A DNA stretch of 9,554 bases from Streptomyces sp. NRRL F-6492 (GTDB taxonomy: Bacteria; Actinomycetota; Actinomycetes; Streptomycetales; Streptomycetaceae), in NCBI RefSeq assembly GCF_001280125.1, contig NZ_LGEG01000048.1, positions 1 to 9,554 of the forward strand. Direction: 5' to 3'. The translations under genes and the position numbers were made by a program. Below, piece after piece: positions 1 to 6,610 of the stretch; the first letter of the stretch is position 1, and each line of letters starts with the position of its first letter. The notes under the pieces are model-generated. The model saw nothing but the letters and a program-made list of their open reading frames with translations, did not search any database and had not been told where the DNA came from.

Positions 1-474
<474 letters not shown>

Positions 475-625
475 AGCGGAAACCGGTCAGGGGCGTTCGC
501 TCAGCGGACGAGGGGGGCTGTCGCGCCCCTGGAGCCCCGACTCCCTTGGCGGTAAAGGCACTTCGGGCGAGTGTCGCGTCCGAATCCCGCCAGCGGGCGG
601 GCGGGGGCGGGGTGACGCTGGAGCC

Positions 626-1297
626 ATGCGTACCACCGAGACTTCCCCCGCGCCCCGGACCACCGCGGCCTCTCCCGCGCCCCGGGCCGCCGTGCCCTCT
701 CCCGCGCCCCGGGCCGCCGTGCCCTCTCCCGCGCCCCGGGCCGCCGTGCCCTCTCCCGCTCCCCGGGCCGCCGGGACTTCCCGTGCCCCCGGGGCCCCCG
801 CGACCGCCTACGTCCCCCGGGCCGTCGAGCCCGCCGTCCTCGCGCGGCTGCGGGCCGTCGACGATGCCGGGCGTCCCTGTGCGCCGTACGCGGCCACCGG
901 GGGCGGGGAGCCGCTCCGCTGCTGTCTGCGTCCCGCCGCCCCCGGCGAGCGGATCGCGCTCGTCTCGTACGCGCCGCTGCGGCGCTGGGCGGCGCAGACG
1001 GGGGCGGAGCCGGGCGCGTACGACGAGCAGGGGCCCGTCTTCGTGCACGCCGGGGAGTGCGGCGGGCCCGCGCCCTCGGGGGAGTACCCCTTCGCGCGGC
1101 CCGGGGCGCTGCGGACCCTCCGCCGGTACGACGCGGAGGGCCGGATCGCCGGCGGCCGGCTCCTGGAGCTTCCGGAGGACCCGGCGGAGGGCTTCGACCG
1201 GGCCTTCGCGGAGGCCTTCGAGGACCCCGCCGTGGTCCTGGTCCACGTCCGGGCCGTCGAGTACGGCTGCTTCCACTTCGAGGTCCGGCGCCCCTGA
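626..1297 (+). CDS. DUF1203 family protein with a repeat-rich N-terminus
   Basis: 223 residues. Residues about 62-223 match the DUF1203 pattern as I know it: PLRCCLR at 96-102, a GERIALVSYAPLRRW segment at 107-121, QGPVFVHAGEC at 135-145, a central RRYDAEGRI stretch, and a C-terminal EYGCFHFEVRRP block. The function of the family is not established. The extra N-terminal part is unusual: residues 7-51 are five tandem nine-residue units of the SPAPRAAVP type, probably disordered. No signal peptide or membrane segment is visible, so it is likely cytosolic. The start at 626 is chosen because codon bias collapses upstream; GGAG lies only two bases before the ATG, so the ribosome site is close and imperfect. 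It converges with the VOC gene across about 36 bases. Confidence 0.85.
   Translation: MRTTETSPAPRTTAASPAPRAAVPSPAPRAAVPSPAPRAAVPSPAPRAAGTSRAPGAPATAYVPRAVEPAVLARLRAVDDAGRPCAPYAATGGGEPLRCCLRPAAPGERIALVSYAPLRRWAAQTGAEPGAYDEQGPVFVHAGECGGPAPSGEYPFARPGALRTLRRYDAEGRIAGGRLLELPEDPAEGFDRAFAEAFEDPAVVLVHVRAVEYGCFHFEVRRP
644..778 (+). repeat. Five tandem 27-bp repeats within the DUF1203 gene
   Basis: Units at 644-670, 671-697, 698-724, 725-751 and 752-778 encode SPAPRTTAA, three copies of SPAPRAAVP, and SPAPRAAGT. The three middle units are nearly or fully identical in DNA while the outer ones have diverged, which fits recent expansion by slippage or unequal recombination. The period is a multiple of three, so copy-number change keeps the frame. 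Confidence 0.9.
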
Positions 1298-1333
1298 CGG
1301 CCGCTCCCCGGGCCCGCGCGCACCGCTACCGCG

Positions 1334-1801
1334 CTACTGCACGCAGAACTCGTTCTGCTCGGGGTCGGCCATGACCACCCACGACCCCGACGGCTCGTCC
1401 ACCTCGCGCAGGACCGTCGCGCCGAGGTCGGTCAGCCGGGCGACCTCCTTGTCCCGGGCGCCCTCCTCCGTGTGGAGGTCGAGGTGGATGCGGTTCTTGA
1501 CGCTCTTCGCCTCCGGGACGCGCTGGAAGAGGATCCGGTGGCCCAGGCCCGCGTCGGTGTCCTCGTCGTACGGCTCGTCCGGGTGCCGCACGGCGGCGAG
1601 GTCCCGCCAGCCGAGCCGCTCGTCCTCCGTGCCCTCGTGCACGGCGGCCGTCGCCCCGTCGGGGACGGCCCCCATCCCGAGGAGCCGCCGCACGAGCGCG
1701 CTGTGGTCCTCCTCCCGGTAGTGCAGGGCGGCGGCCCAGAAGGCGGCCTGCGCGTGGGGGTCGGCGGCGTCGACGACGAGCTTCCAGTGAAGGGGTTTCA
1801 T
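1334..1801 (-). CDS. VOC superfamily (glyoxalase-like) protein
   Basis: 155 residues, about the usual size for a single VOC protein. It opens with LHWKLVVDAADPHAQAAFWA, the first strand and helix of the fold; IHLDLH at 105-110 starts the second module, and it ends with ADPEQNEFCVQ (145-155), a variant of the common DPEGNEFCV ending whose Glu151 is often a metal ligand. Such proteins include glyoxalases, dioxygenases and drug-binding resistance proteins; the substrate cannot be read from sequence. The ATG has no good ribosome site: the nearest GGAG is about 17 bases up. A -10-like TACAAC ends seven bases before the ATG, so a leaderless message is possible. It lies 56 bases downstream of the DUF4291 gene on the same strand, so weak co-transcription is also possible. 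Confidence 0.88.
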   Translation of the reverse strand: MKPLHWKLVVDAADPHAQAAFWAAALHYREEDHSALVRRLLGMGAVPDGATAAVHEGTEDERLGWRDLAAVRHPDEPYDEDTDAGLGHRILFQRVPEAKSVKNRIHLDLHTEEGARDKEVARLTDLGATVLREVDEPSGSWVVMADPEQNEFCVQ

Positions 1802-1806
1802 GGAAC

Positions 1807-1818
1807 CGGTTGTAACCG
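1807..1818. promoter_or_regulatory. CGGTT-gt-AACCG dyad just upstream of the VOC start
   Basis: A perfect 5-bp inverted repeat with a two-base centre sits 6-17 bases before the VOC start codon. On the minus strand it contains TACAAC, a possible -10 box (four of six) for a leaderless transcript; no good -35 is seen. It also contains GGTTACAA, an octamer found again in the HxlR/MFS gap at 3947-3954. It could be an operator, a promoter element, or both. Confidence 0.4.
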
Positions 1819-1857
1819 CTCCGTCGCTCCGCATGCCACCGGAACGACCCTTCTGCA

Positions 1858-2469
1858 CTAGAACGGGCGGTCTTCGTCCATCCGTACGCGGTCCAGGAGT
1901 CCCTCCCGCTCCGGATACGGCTCCTCCCGGGGGAGCAGGGCCCGGGCGCCGTCCGTGTCGCCGGCCCGGACCAGGGCGTGGACGCGGTGGGCGAGCGGGG
2001 TCACGTCGGTGATCGACACCGTCCACTCGTCCGCGTACCGGCGGGACGCCTCGCCCGTCAGGCCGAGCTGGAGCGAGCGGTACGGGAGGGGGTCGAGGCG
2101 CGGGTCGCGCTCCGGGTCCCACTGGACCCGGGCCGGGGACCGCCTCAACTCGCGCTTCCACGCGTCCCGGTCGGGGTGGAACCCGCGCACGTAGTGGGAG
2201 AGGCAGGCGTTCCGCAGGGCCCATTCGAAGCCCTCGCGGGTGATCTCCACGGCGAGGACGGTCTCCTGGCCCTCCTTGGCGCCCCAGCCCGAGCGGTACA
2301 TCATCCACAGGAACGACGGCTTGATCCACGTCATCCGGTCCCGCTTCCAGACGGCCGGAAACCGGCCCTCCCGCGCCGCCGGCAGCCCGATCCCGGGCCG
2401 GTACGCCTGGTAGACGGTGACCGTGCGGTCCGTGTGGAGCGCGCGGATCCGGTACTTCGGTTCTTCCAT
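1858..2469 (-). CDS. DUF4291 family protein
   Basis: 203 residues, normal for the family. Family hallmarks are clear: YRIRA near the N-terminus (6-10), VYQAYRPGI (19-27), and the highly conserved block RMTWIKPSFLWMMYRSGW at 45-62, followed by a GAKEGQETVLAVEITREGF stretch. The biochemical function of DUF4291 is not known to me. No signal peptide or membrane segment is seen, so it is probably cytosolic. The ATG has GAGG three bases upstream, closer than ideal. A 6-bp inverted repeat (GCGGGA-ag-TCCCGC, 2482-2495) lies 13-26 bases before the start and may be an operator. The VOC gene follows on the same strand. Confidence 0.88.
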   Translation of the reverse strand: MEEPKYRIRALHTDRTVTVYQAYRPGIGLPAAREGRFPAVWKRDRMTWIKPSFLWMMYRSGWGAKEGQETVLAVEITREGFEWALRNACLSHYVRGFHPDRDAWKRELRRSPARVQWDPERDPRLDPLPYRSLQLGLTGEASRRYADEWTVSITDVTPLAHRVHALVRAGDTDGARALLPREEPYPEREGLLDRVRMDEDRPF

Positions 2470-2481
2470 GCGCCTCAGGGT

Positions 2482-2495
2482 GCGGGAAGTCCCGC
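2482..2495. promoter_or_regulatory. 6-bp dyad upstream of the DUF4291 gene
   Basis: GCGGGA at 2482-2487 and TCCCGC at 2490-2495 are perfect inverted repeats separated by two bases, 13 bases before the start codon. An AATAAC-like box on the minus strand near 2510 might be a -10, but no matching -35 is evident. Regulatory role is inferred only from position. Confidence 0.3.
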
Positions 2496-2536
2496 CGCTT
2501 CACGACCGGTTATTTCCGGACCGCTCGGGAAGCGGA

Positions 2537-2631
2537 CCCCGTAGGCCTCGGCGGGCGGGCGCCCCGTACACCTCGGCGGGCGGGCCGGTGCGCCTCAGTC
2601 GGCGGGCGCCCCGCACACCTCGGCGGTCAGG
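2537..2631. repeat. Decayed repeat: end of the nucleotidyltransferase gene duplicated downstream
   Basis: The 26 bases at 2601-2626, coding for AEVCGAPA near the C-terminus of the nucleotidyltransferase, recur at 2554-2579 with one mismatch, beyond the stop codon. A third, shorter copy of the same core lies at about 2537-2560. In the minus reading the extra copy would encode AEVYGAPA. This looks like local duplication of a gene end. Confidence 0.7.
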
Positions 2632-3410
2632 GCGTCCGCCTCGTCCAGTGCCGCCGCCAGCGCGGCCGGAGTCGTGCCGAGGGCGGAGAGCAGGGACTGG
2701 GCACGGGAGGTGAAGTCCGGCGGTGCGGAGGGGAGTTCGCCCGCCTCCTGCACCGCGCCCTTCTCGTTCAGGACCCAGCTCCCCGCCCGCGCGTGCAGGG
2801 CCTGGACGAGGAGGCCGACCGCGCGGAAGAGGCAGCCCGCCACGTAGAAGGTGTCCCCGCGGGCCGCCCCCTTCCGGGCGCCGGCCAGGATGAACGGCGC
2901 CTCCCAGCGCGCGTTCTCGACGAAAGCGTCCCGGAGCGCGTCCGGGTAGACGCGGGCCTGCTCCTGGAGCTCCCGGAGCTCGCCGGTCGGGTCGGCCAGG
3001 ACGCGGCCGAGCGCCAACTCGCCCACGTAGGAGGGGGAGTGGAAGCCCAGCGGGTGGCCGGGCTGGACACCGATCTCGAAGCGGCCCTCCGCGCACTCCC
3101 GCCGGACGCGGCGCACCCGGTCCAGGTCGCGGTAGATCCAGTCCATCCGCTGTCCGTCGACGCCCAGCCACGCGCCGCCGTCCACCCACGGCCCCCAGCC
3201 GCCCGGCTCGGTCACCTCCACCGGGCCGCCGGTCAGTTCGGCCGCCAGCAGCCGCAGGGCGGCGGTGTCCAGCGGCGGCCGGTAGTACAGGCCGAGGTCG
3301 TGGTCCGAGTCCGGGGCGTGCGTCCCGCGCGCCCGGCTGCCGCCCAGGCACACGCCGACGACCCCCTCGACCTCGGACAGGCGGTTCGCGATCTCCGTCA
3401 GGCGTTCCAT
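2595..3410 (-). CDS. Nucleotidyltransferase domain protein (Pol-beta superfamily)
   Basis: 271 residues. The N-terminal domain has the Pol-beta/minimal nucleotidyltransferase signature: GGS at 23-25 and Asp36/Asp38 within SDHDLGLYY, the expected metal-binding pair. Asp90 in QRMDWIYRDL is a good candidate for the third acidic residue. So the catalytic set appears intact, and it likely transfers an NMP group to a small molecule or protein. The C-terminal half (about 150-265) is helical in character, as in kanamycin nucleotidyltransferase-like enzymes. The target is unknown; aminoglycoside resistance is possible but not shown. The ribosome site is weak (GGGCCGG abutting the ATG). There is no adjacent HEPN gene as in MNT/HEPN toxin pairs. 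Downstream, its own 3' end is partly duplicated. Confidence 0.85.
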   Translation of the reverse strand: MERLTEIANRLSEVEGVVGVCLGGSRARGTHAPDSDHDLGLYYRPPLDTAALRLLAAELTGGPVEVTEPGGWGPWVDGGAWLGVDGQRMDWIYRDLDRVRRVRRECAEGRFEIGVQPGHPLGFHSPSYVGELALGRVLADPTGELRELQEQARVYPDALRDAFVENARWEAPFILAGARKGAARGDTFYVAGCLFRAVGLLVQALHARAGSWVLNEKGAVQEAGELPSAPPDFTSRAQSLLSALGTTPAALAAALDEADALTAEVCGAPAD

Positions 3411-3468
3411 CCGGCCCAGTCTGCGGAAACCGCCCGCTGCCCGCGACCCGGTTTTCCGGCGCGCCCCC

Positions 3469-3482
3469 GGCGCCGCGGCGCC
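3469..3482. terminator. 14-bp perfect palindrome directly after the HxlR stop
   Basis: GGCGCCGCGGCGCC lies immediately downstream of the regulator's stop codon on the minus strand. A short G/C hairpin could form and help end transcription, but the loop is tight and there is no clear T-run. A further imperfect stem (3424-3431 with 3450-3458) follows in the same gap. Weak evidence. Confidence 0.3.
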
Positions 3483-3917
3483 CTACACCAGGGCCTCCTT
3501 CGCGTCGTACTCCTCCCGCGCCGCCGCGATCTCGTTCTGGTGCCGCTCGGTCCAGGTCACCAGGGAGCGGATCGTGGTGTGGAGCGTGCCGCCCAGGGGC
3601 GTCAGCGCGTACTCCACGCGGGGCGGGACCACCGGGTGGACCGTGCGCCGCACCAGGCCGTCGCGCTCCAGCTGGCGCAGGGTGACGGTCAGCATGCGCT
3701 GGCTGACGCCGTCGATCTCGCGCTTCAGCTCCGTGAAGCGCAGCACGCGGCGGTCGAGGAGGGCGATGACGAGCAGCGACCACTTGTCCGCGACCCGGTC
3801 GAGGATCTGCCGGACCTCGCAGTCCTCGCGGGTGTCCCACTGGAAGGGGTCGGTGTCCCCCTCGGGCCCGTAGGTTCCCTCGCAGTGACTCGGTGACTTC
3901 GAAGTGCCTTCTTCCAT
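3483..3917 (-). CDS. HxlR family (DUF24) transcriptional regulator
   Basis: 144 residues. The HxlR winged helix-turn-helix is clear: DCEVRQILDRVADKW from residue 32, RFTELKREIDGVSQRMLTVTLRQLERDGLV in the middle, then VPPRVEYALTPLG in the wing. The family binds DNA as dimers, usually near its own gene. Cys33 is at the position used for thiol sensing in YodB/HypR/QorR-type members; Cys12 is extra. It diverges from the MFS gene across 99 bases containing GGTTAC/GTAACC half-sites, so it most likely controls that transporter and itself, perhaps as a repressor relieved by an exported compound or an electrophile. GGGAG lies about 11 bases before the chosen ATG, a slightly long spacing. The first 30 residues are not conserved in type. 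Confidence 0.9.
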   Translation of the reverse strand: MEEGTSKSPSHCEGTYGPEGDTDPFQWDTREDCEVRQILDRVADKWSLLVIALLDRRVLRFTELKREIDGVSQRMLTVTLRQLERDGLVRRTVHPVVPPRVEYALTPLGGTLHTTIRSLVTWTERHQNEIAAAREEYDAKEALV

Positions 3918-3943
3918 GGCATCCGATGCTCCCGCAGGATGCA

Positions 3944-3989
3944 GGTGGTTACAAGAGGGAACCGGCCCTCCCGGACGTAACCGGCCACC
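3944..3989. promoter_or_regulatory. Probable operator in the HxlR/MFS gap
   Basis: GGTTAC (3947-3952) and GTAACC (3977-3982) form an inverted pair centred near 3964. Between them lies a second dyad GAGGG-n6-CCCTC (3955-3970) and another half-site-like GGAACC (3958-3963). Outer GGTGG/CCACC bases add imperfect symmetry. It sits between divergent regulator and transporter genes, where HxlR proteins normally bind. A minus-strand TGTAAC here might serve as the regulator's -10, but no good -35 was found. Confidence 0.5.
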
Positions 3990-4016
3990 CCAACCCACCC
4001 TGCCCTGGAGACAGTT

Positions 4017-5414
4017 GTGTCCTTCCGCGCCTGGAGCCTGCTTCTCGTCCTCTGCGGGACGATCTTCCTCGAAGGCATCGACGTCGCCATGCTCGCCGTC
4101 GCCGTGCCCACCGTCCGCGCCGACCTCGGCCTCACCACCGGCACCGCCGCCTGGGTGATGTCCGCCTACGTCCTCGGCTACGCCGGCTTCACCCTCCTCG
4201 GCGGCAGAGCCGCCGACCTCCTCGGACGGCGCCGGATGTTCCTCGGCTGGCTCACCGTCTTCCTGCTCTTCTCCGGCCTCGGCGGCCTCGCCGACCAGGG
4301 CTGGACCCTGATCCTGGCCCGCTTCGTGACCGGCGTCGCCGCCGCCTTCATGACCCCGGCCGCCCTGTCCATCATCACCACCTCGTACGAGGAGGGGCCG
4401 CAGCGCAACCAGGCCCTGCTCGTCTTCGCCGGCACCGCCGCCGGCGGCTTCTCGCTCGGCCTGGTCATCGGCGGGCTCCTCACCCAGCTCGGCTGGCGGT
4501 GGGTCTTCTTCGCCCCCGTCCTGCTGGCCGCCGCGGTCCTCGTCGCCGCCCTCCGGCTGATTCCGGAGGAGCCGCGCCCGGCCCGGACGAAGGGCGGCTT
4601 CGACCTCGCCGGGGCGCTCACCGCCGCCGGCGCGATGCTCCTCCTCGCGTACGGCGTCGTCCGCCTGGAGCACGGGCTCGACGGCTGGACGCCCACGGTC
4701 GCCGCGCTCGCCGCCGGACTCGTCCTCGCCGGGGTCTTCGTCGCCGTCGAACGCCGGGCCGCCACCCCCCTCGTCCGCCTCGGCGTCCTCCGCGAGGCGT
4801 CGGTCCTCCGCGCCGACCTGGGCGCCCTGCTCTTCGTCGGCTCCTTCTTCGGCTTCCAGTTCGTCGCCACCCTCTACCTCCAGGAGCTGCGCGGCTGGTC
4901 GTCCCTGGAGACCGCCCTCGCCCTGCTCGTCATGGGCTGCGACGCGATCCTCGCCCCGACCCTCACCCCGCGCCTCGTGGCCCGCTTCGGCAACGCCCGG
5001 GTGATCCTCGGCGGCTTCGTCCTCGCCGTCGTCTCGTACGCGCTGTTCCTGCCGGTCGGCCCGGACTGGTCGTACGCCGCGATGTTCCCGACCCTGCTGC
5101 TCACCGGCCTCGCCTTCGCCCTCGCCTACGGCCCGCTCACCATCGCCGGCACGGAGGGGATCGCGGAGGAGGAGCAGGGGCTCGCGAGCGGACTGCTCAC
5201 GACCGCCACCCAGTTCGGCTCGGCCGTCGGCATCTCGGCGGTGACGGCGGTGTACGGCCTCACCGGCGGCGGCCTCGACGGCTTCCGGGCGGCGCTCGCC
5301 GTCCCGCTGGTGATGGTCGGCCTCGGGGCGGTGATCACCGCCACGGGGGTGCGGCGATCCCGCACTCCCGGGGCCGCCCCGGCCGCGAAGGCCCCGGCCG
5401 ACGCCGTGGTCTGA
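4017..5414 (+). CDS. MFS drug-efflux type transporter
   Basis: 465 residues rich in hydrophobic segments. It begins with a membrane helix containing EGIDVAMLAVAVPTVRADL (19-37), the position of the first-helix motif of drug:H+ antiporters. Motif A is GGRAADLLGRRRM at 62-74; ARFVTG (101-106) fits motif B; GLVIGG (148-153) followed by GWRWVFF (159-165) is the region of exporter motif C. Such proteins sit in the cytoplasmic membrane and export small molecules against protons. The C-terminal tail is short, Ala/Pro-rich and cytosolic. The GTG start is chosen for its GGAG six bases upstream. The divergent HxlR gene likely regulates it. The substrate is unknown. A strong terminator follows. Confidence 0.92.
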   Translation: MSFRAWSLLLVLCGTIFLEGIDVAMLAVAVPTVRADLGLTTGTAAWVMSAYVLGYAGFTLLGGRAADLLGRRRMFLGWLTVFLLFSGLGGLADQGWTLILARFVTGVAAAFMTPAALSIITTSYEEGPQRNQALLVFAGTAAGGFSLGLVIGGLLTQLGWRWVFFAPVLLAAAVLVAALRLIPEEPRPARTKGGFDLAGALTAAGAMLLLAYGVVRLEHGLDGWTPTVAALAAGLVLAGVFVAVERRAATPLVRLGVLREASVLRADLGALLFVGSFFGFQFVATLYLQELRGWSSLETALALLVMGCDAILAPTLTPRLVARFGNARVILGGFVLAVVSYALFLPVGPDWSYAAMFPTLLLTGLAFALAYGPLTIAGTEGIAEEEQGLASGLLTTATQFGSAVGISAVTAVYGLTGGGLDGFRAALAVPLVMVGLGAVITATGVRRSRTPGAAPAAKAPADAVV

Positions 5415-5424
5415 ACGTCCCGGT

Positions 5425-5465
5425 GCGCCACGGCCCCCGGAGTCCTCCTCCGGGGGCCGTGGCGC
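5425..5465. terminator. Strong bidirectional terminator, 18-bp perfect stem
   Basis: Positions 5425-5442 are exactly complementary to 5448-5465, leaving a five-base loop. It lies 10 bases after the MFS stop and 25 bases from the end of the convergent rarD gene, so it can end transcripts from both sides. There is no T-tract, as is usual for Streptomyces hairpin terminators. Confidence 0.88.
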
Positions 5466-5479
5466 GCGGTCGGCGGCGG

Positions 5480-5503
5480 TCAGCGTCCGGTCAGCGTCCG
5501 GTC
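5480..5503. repeat. Tandem 11-bp repeat at the rarD stop codon
   Basis: The unit TCAGCGTCCGG occurs twice in direct succession (5480-5490 and 5491-5501). The second copy holds the in-frame rarD stop codon on the minus strand, so the duplication doubled the gene's last bases. Because 11 is not a multiple of three, the extra copy lies outside the reading frame. Confidence 0.7.
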
Positions 5504-6495
5504 GCGGGCGAGGCCTCGACCGGCCCGGCGTCCCCGGCCGCGTCCGGAGTCCCGGCCGGTCCCGCCGCCCCGGCCGCTCCCGCCGCCGTCGCCGCCGCGA
5601 TCGCCGCCCGGCTGCGCCGGCTCGTCCGCAGCGCGTCCCAGGTGAGGATCGTCAGGGCCAGCCAGACGAGGGAGAAGCCCGCCCACCGCTCCGGCGGCAT
5701 CGCCTCGTGGAAGTAGAGGACGCCGAGGAGGAACTGGAAGGTCGGCGCGAGGTACTGGAGGAGGCCGAGCGTCGACAGCGGGACGCGGATCGCCGCCGCG
5801 CCGAAGCAGACCAGCGGGACCGCCGTGACCAGGCCGGTGGCGACGAGCAGCGCGGTGTGGCCGGCGCCGTGCGAGCCGAACGCCAGGGTCCCCCGGGTGC
5901 CGAGCCAGACGAGGTACGCGAGGGCGGGCAGGAACTGGACGGCGGTCTCGGCGGCCAGCGACTCCAGGCCCCCGATGTTGACCTTCTTCTTCACCAGGCC
6001 GTAGAGCGCGAAGGAGAAGGCGAGGACGAGCGAGATCCACGGCGGCTGCCCGTACCCGATCGCGAGGACGAGCACGGCCGCGAAGCCGATCCCGACCGCC
6101 GCCCACTGCGCCGGGCGCAGCCGCTCCTGGAGTACGAGGACGCCGAGGGCGATGGTGACGAGCGGGTTGATGAAGTAGCCGAGGGAGGCCTCGACGACGT
6201 GGCCCGTGTTCACGGACCAGATGTAGAGGCCCCAGTTCACGGTGATGACGGTGGCGGCGACGGTGATCAGGCCGAGCTTGCGCGGGCTGCGCGCCAGCTC
6301 CCGCATCCAGCCCCAGCGGCGCAGCACGAGCAGGGCGAGCCCCACGAAGGCCAGGGACCACACCATCCGGTGGGCGAGGATCTCGATCGCCCCGGCGGGT
6401 TTGAGGAGCGGCCAGAAGAGGGGGACCAGACCCCACATGCCGTAGGCGCCGATCCCGTAGAGCAGGCCTGCTCGTCCCTCGTTCTCCGTCTTCAC
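5491..6495 (-). CDS. rarD: EamA family transporter RarD
   Basis: 334 residues; E. coli RarD is just under 300. The match to the RarD branch of EamA/DMT permeases is good from the N-terminus: GLLYGIGAYGMWGLVPLFWPLL, then ILAHRMVWS, VNWGLYIWSVNTGHVVEASLGYFINPL, an LGVLVLQERL end to the first half, and LQYLAPTFQFLLGVL in the second. About ten membrane helices are expected. RarD is named for chloramphenicol sensitivity and its true substrate is unsettled. Residues about 290-334 form an Ala/Gly/Pro-rich cytosolic tail not needed by the family. The GTG start has a strong GGAGG four bases upstream. The gene ends facing the MFS gene across a shared terminator. Confidence 0.92.
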   Translation of the reverse strand: MKTENEGRAGLLYGIGAYGMWGLVPLFWPLLKPAGAIEILAHRMVWSLAFVGLALLVLRRWGWMRELARSPRKLGLITVAATVITVNWGLYIWSVNTGHVVEASLGYFINPLVTIALGVLVLQERLRPAQWAAVGIGFAAVLVLAIGYGQPPWISLVLAFSFALYGLVKKKVNIGGLESLAAETAVQFLPALAYLVWLGTRGTLAFGSHGAGHTALLVATGLVTAVPLVCFGAAAIRVPLSTLGLLQYLAPTFQFLLGVLYFHEAMPPERWAGFSLVWLALTILTWDALRTSRRSRAAIAAATAAGAAGAAGPAGTPDAAGDAGPVEASPATGR

Positions 6496-6566
6496 CGGAC
6501 CTCCCGCCCTGTGCCGCGCCGTCCTGTCGGCCGCTTCGACGACGGTAGCGCCGCACGGGGCGGGTT

Positions 6567-6610
6567 GTCATGCCCGTACCGCTATACGGTCATGACGGCC
6601 GGGTGGTCAC
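6567..6610 (-). promoter_or_regulatory. Candidate rarD promoter with an overlapping 12-bp dyad
   Basis: On the minus strand GTGACC (plus 6605-6610, four of six) and TATAGC (6581-6586, four of six) are 18 bases apart, giving a leader of about 80 nt. An inverted repeat with 12-base arms and one mismatch (6567-6578 and 6585-6596, GTCATG ends, six-base centre) covers the -10, a typical repressor position. The -35 overlaps the qorB stop codon. The dyad could alternatively act as a weak terminator for qorB. Confidence 0.45.

Noticed and set aside
514..538. Mutually exclusive hairpins before the DUF1203 gene as an attenuator
   Set aside because: Stems are only 5-6 bp of G/C in a G/C-rich stretch, expected by chance, with no leader peptide or supporting promoter.
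644..778. CRISPR-like array
   Set aside because: The 27-bp units are directly adjacent without spacers, and they encode an in-frame peptide repeat.
1334..2503. Single minus-strand frame running through the DUF4291 region into the VOC gene
   Set aside because: The upstream part is a shadow of the DUF4291 gene in another frame; the VOC domain begins at 1801.
1858..3410. Possible toxin-antitoxin or defence pair (nucleotidyltransferase plus DUF4291)
   Set aside because: The genes are 125 bases apart with separate leaders, the nucleotidyltransferase is larger than MNT antitoxins, no HEPN partner is present, and no mobile-element context is seen.
3893..5716. 607-codon plus-strand frame across the MFS gene
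   Set aside because: Arg/Pro-rich translation typical of an out-of-frame reading of high-GC coding DNA; the MFS frame has real membrane segments and motifs.
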